The notes under the pieces are model-generated. The model made no database searches. It was not told where the DNA came from and worked only from the letters and a program-made list of their open reading frames with translations. DNA of 24,987 bases from Geoglobus sp. UBA235. GTDB lineage: Archaea > Halobacteriota > Archaeoglobi > Archaeoglobales > Archaeoglobaceae. How positions within the stretch are numbered: position 1 is the first letter of the stretch; the number at the start of each line of letters is the position of its first letter. The DNA is taken from contig DACG01000007.1 in NCBI GenBank assembly GCA_002494725.1, positions 1 through 24,987 of the forward strand. The letters are read 5' to 3'. A program made the position numbers and the translations under genes. This document shows, one piece after another, positions 22,981 through 24,987 of this stretch.

Positions 22981-23225
22981 TCTTTGAGTTCGGTTTTAGG
23001 GAAAAGAGAGTCATTCAGAAATTATCTGAGTGGTGAGATGAAAAGACATTAAAAAAATTATATTGTCTTCTTCATCTTAAATCAAGCCTGCATTTATCCA
23101 GCATTTTAAAACGGAGATGCGGTTCCGCTGCTCTATGCCACAGCATACATTTAAAGGGCTGAAACGGAACCGGATTATTTATGCTGTGAGAAAAAATTAT
23201 ATGCTATCAAAATTCCTGCTGGCCT
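22981..23225. other. Intergenic region after the transposase remnant
   Basis: No ORF worth calling. It holds the interleaved inverted repeats at 23120-23188 and A/T-rich sequence; on the minus strand it is the 3' flank of the leuC-like gene. Confidence 0.4.
23120..23188. repeat. Two interleaved perfect inverted repeats (possible pseudoknot)
   Basis: CGGTTCCG (23120-23127) pairs with CGGAACCG (23165-23172), and CACAGCATA (23139-23147) pairs with TATGCTGTG (23180-23188). The order is arm 1, arm 2, arm 1', arm 2', so in RNA both can form only as an H-type pseudoknot. A rival local hairpin is TATGC (23134-23138) with GCATA (23143-23147). The block is 38 bases after the leuC-like stop on the minus strand. 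Confidence 0.55.
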
Positions 23226-24497
23226 CTACAAAATCTCTCTTGGATCTGTAAGCTCTCCATAAATGGCGGTTGCAGCAGCTGTCGCTGGAGAGACAAGATA
23301 CACCTTTCCCTCAGGACTTCCCTGCCTTCCAATGAAATTTCTGTTGGATGTTGAGATGCTTGTTTCATTGCTGGCAATCAGTCCGAAGCTTCCACCCATG
23401 CATGGCCCGCAGCTTGGAAACTCCACAATTGCTCCAGCCTCAATAAAAGCATCAATAAGGCCGTCTTTCAAAGCCTTAACATATTCCGACCTTGAAGCAG
23501 GGATGACTATGAGCCTTGTTCCCTTGGCAACCTTCTCTCCTTTTAAAATCCCTGCCGCTATTTTGAGATCCTCATATCTCCCATTTGTGCATGAGCCTAT
23601 GAAAACCTGATCTGCTTTTATTCCTTCAACCTCTCTCACAGGTTTCACATTGTCAACTGAGTGAGGCAGAGCAACCATTGGCTCAATCTCGTCAGCATTC
23701 ACCTCATACCTCATAAAGAATTCCGCATCCTCATCACTTTTCAGCCAATCCCAGTCTTCGATGTTTGCATCGATCCCGGCATCTTTCAGGTATCTCTCAG
23801 TTTCTCTGTCCGGCTCAATTATCCCACTCTTTCCCCCCATTTCAATTGCCATGTTTGTGATTGTGAAGCGCTGTGACATATCCATGCCTCTTATGGTTGA
23901 GCCTGAAAACTCAACAGCCTTGTAGTTCGCTCCATCAGCACCAACCATTCCGATGAGATACAGAATCAGATCCTTGCTGTACACTCCTTTCTGCAGCTTG
24001 CCCTCAATATCAAACCTGATTGTTTCAGGAACCCTGAACCAGAGCTTGCCAAGAGCAAAAACAGCCCCCATGTCTGTCGAACCAATCCCTGTTGCAAACG
24101 CCCCTAAAGCACCGTACATGCATGTATGGCTGTCAGCTCCAACAACAACCATTCCCGGCAGAACGTGTCCTTTTTCAACCATGATCTGATGAGCTATGCC
24201 CTCATAAACATCGTAGTTCAGAATCTTCTGTTCTTCAGCAAATTTTCTGAGCATTTTGTGATTCTCAGCAGCATTTATGCTGTCAGCAGGAACCTGATGA
24301 TCGAAAGCGATGATTATTTTTTTATTATCCCAGACCTTTCCATCATTTCCAGCAATTTCCTTGAAGGCTTTAATCGCTAATGGGCCGGTTATGTCATGGA
24401 TCATTGCCCTGTCTATTTTTGCAAAAACATACTCTCCTGCTTTAACCTCCTTTCCACTTGCTCTGCTGAATATTTTTTCCGTGAGAGTTTTACCCAT
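23226..24497 (-). CDS. leuC: 3-isopropylmalate dehydratase-type large subunit (aconitase family)
   Basis: Iron-sulfur hydro-lyase large subunit that isomerises a 2- or 3-hydroxy acid; LeuC acts in leucine (and citramalate) synthesis, while close relatives are homoaconitases or other dehydratases. The 4Fe-4S ligands are C303 (GSCTNGR), C363 and C366 (CGPCMGG). Other landmarks: FDHQVPADS (65-73), GADSHTCMYGALGAFATGIGSTD (120-142), and EMGGKSGIIEPD (219-230). The 423 residues fit the archaeal stand-alone large subunit, which needs a separate small subunit; none is next to it here. The ATG at 24497 has AATTAAAAATT about 24 bases upstream, so a leaderless transcript is likely. Function within the family needs the small-subunit partner and is not fixed. 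Confidence 0.92.
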   Translation of the reverse strand: MGKTLTEKIFSRASGKEVKAGEYVFAKIDRAMIHDITGPLAIKAFKEIAGNDGKVWDNKKIIIAFDHQVPADSINAAENHKMLRKFAEEQKILNYDVYEGIAHQIMVEKGHVLPGMVVVGADSHTCMYGALGAFATGIGSTDMGAVFALGKLWFRVPETIRFDIEGKLQKGVYSKDLILYLIGMVGADGANYKAVEFSGSTIRGMDMSQRFTITNMAIEMGGKSGIIEPDRETERYLKDAGIDANIEDWDWLKSDEDAEFFMRYEVNADEIEPMVALPHSVDNVKPVREVEGIKADQVFIGSCTNGRYEDLKIAAGILKGEKVAKGTRLIVIPASRSEYVKALKDGLIDAFIEAGAIVEFPSCGPCMGGSFGLIASNETSISTSNRNFIGRQGSPEGKVYLVSPATAAATAIYGELTDPREIL

Positions 24498-24515
24498 GGA
24501 ACTAAATTGACTGTG

Positions 24516-24526
24516 AATTTTTAATT
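24516..24526 (-). promoter_or_regulatory. TATA-like box of the leuC-type gene
   Basis: AATTAAAAATT on the minus strand, centred about 24 bases before the ATG at 24497, as for a leaderless transcript. Confidence 0.4.
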
Positions 24527-24781
24527 CTAACGAATGTGAGTGTGATGCAATGCTGCTGGAGGATAGGATGAAATTAACGTAACTCCAGAGGTTTTTTCAT
24601 GGGCGTTAAAATGGCACTTGCAGTTCATACCCTTCAGTGCTGAGCATGAACTTTCTGGCTTCGATACAGACTTAAAACATCCTCCTCCGTCTGACCTTCT
24701 GCAGCTAACAGGTACTCCCTGTTCAATTATCCTTTTCGTCGAGATTTGCGACCATGTTCTGTACTTGCAGAGAGTTTTCAT
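24527..24781 (-). CDS. Possible small cysteine-rich protein
   Basis: An 84-residue ORF not recognised. Six cysteines are spread over residues 5-56 (C5, C27, C35, C46, C54, C56), ending in a CKC motif followed by His, which could hold a metal. A CTTTAAACC box lies roughly 34-42 bases before the ATG, which could be a TATA box; the ribosome site is weak. The C-terminal 20 residues look less protein-like. It may be a shadow of nothing, since no better frame covers the region. Confidence 0.3.
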   Translation of the reverse strand: MKTLCKYRTWSQISTKRIIEQGVPVSCRRSDGGGCFKSVSKPESSCSALKGMNCKCHFNAHEKTSGVTLISSYPPAALHHTHIR

Positions 24782-24987
24782 CAGAAATCAGTACCTGCTG
24801 CTCTCCATAGAGGTTTAAAGCCTTTTGAAAGCACGCGCCTGAGTTCAAAATGGGTGATCAGGAGATTTTGCCTTTCGAAATCTCGGCCTCCTACCCCACC
24901 ATTTCCACTGGAAGTTTTTGTTTCATGATGCATGCATGCCGCCCTGATGAACATGGGACCCGATGTGAAAAATAAATGGTAAATGCG

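Larger units (their letters stand above)
24498..24987. other. Mostly non-coding right end of the window
   Basis: Besides the leuC promoter (24516-24526) it contains one doubtful minus-strand ORF (24527-24781) and a hairpin (GAGATTT at 24862-24868 with AAATCTC at 24878-24884, nine-base loop). No tRNA or recognised RNA found. The last 60 bases show nothing I can name. Confidence 0.4.

Noticed and set aside
24851..24905. tRNA-like stretch ending in CCACC
   Set aside because: Only a single hairpin is found; no D-arm, T-arm or anticodon arm can be built on either strand.
24926..24965. Possible C/D box guide RNA (ATGATGC, then CTGATGA)
   Set aside because: The C box is imperfect, and no terminal D box (CTGA) follows at the right distance.
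1..24987. CRISPR array, prophage or intact insertion sequence
   Set aside because: No regularly spaced repeats, phage structural genes or intact transposase were seen; only one transposase remnant.

Overview
The window reads as a hyperthermophilic or thermophilic euryarchaeon, most likely a member of the Archaeoglobales. Evidence: a methanopterin-pathway formyltransferase (Ftr) next to fatty-acid-type CoA metabolism, archaeosine tRNA modification (TgtA plus ArcS), archaeal Elp3, leaderless archaeal promoters (T/A-rich box about 24-30 bases before the start codon), strong GGAGGTG-type ribosome sites inside operons, and a multiheme cytochrome with CcmC-type maturation. The cytochrome/CcmC combination fits Geoglobus or Ferroglobus-like members better than a cytochrome-poor sulfate reducer, but the genus is an inference.

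Left part (1-11.9 kb): ftr, then a CoA-ester catabolic region. Two adjacent family III CoA-transferases (minus), a small hypothetical gene with its own promoter (minus), a five-gene minus-strand operon (two thiolase-fold proteins, a DUF35 zinc-ribbon/OB protein, a MaoC hydratase, an acyl-CoA dehydrogenase), a ribbon-helix-helix regulator candidate, and a plus-strand CaiC-like acyl-CoA ligase. Together they could activate an acid, desaturate it, hydrate it and cleave the carbon chain. No 3-hydroxyacyl-CoA dehydrogenase is present, and both thiolase-fold proteins have lost the canonical thiolase catalytic residues. The set therefore resembles the desaturation-hydration-retroaldol logic of steroid side-chain cleavage (ChsE/ChsH/Ltp2) more than ordinary beta-oxidation. 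The upstream regions of the transferase pair, the thiolase operon and the ligase share sequence elements, which suggests one small regulon.

Middle part (12-16.1 kb): a pentaheme membrane-anchored cytochrome c, Elp3, threonine ammonia-lyase, CcmC and an unlisted 37-residue CcmD-like protein that overlaps the end of ccmC.

Right part (16.4-25 kb): tgtA-arcS-tldD-tldE, tightly packed on the plus strand; a decayed transposase with in-frame stops and frameshifts; a region of interleaved inverted repeats; an aconitase-family large subunit (LeuC-like) on the minus strand; and a final stretch holding at most one doubtful cysteine-rich ORF.
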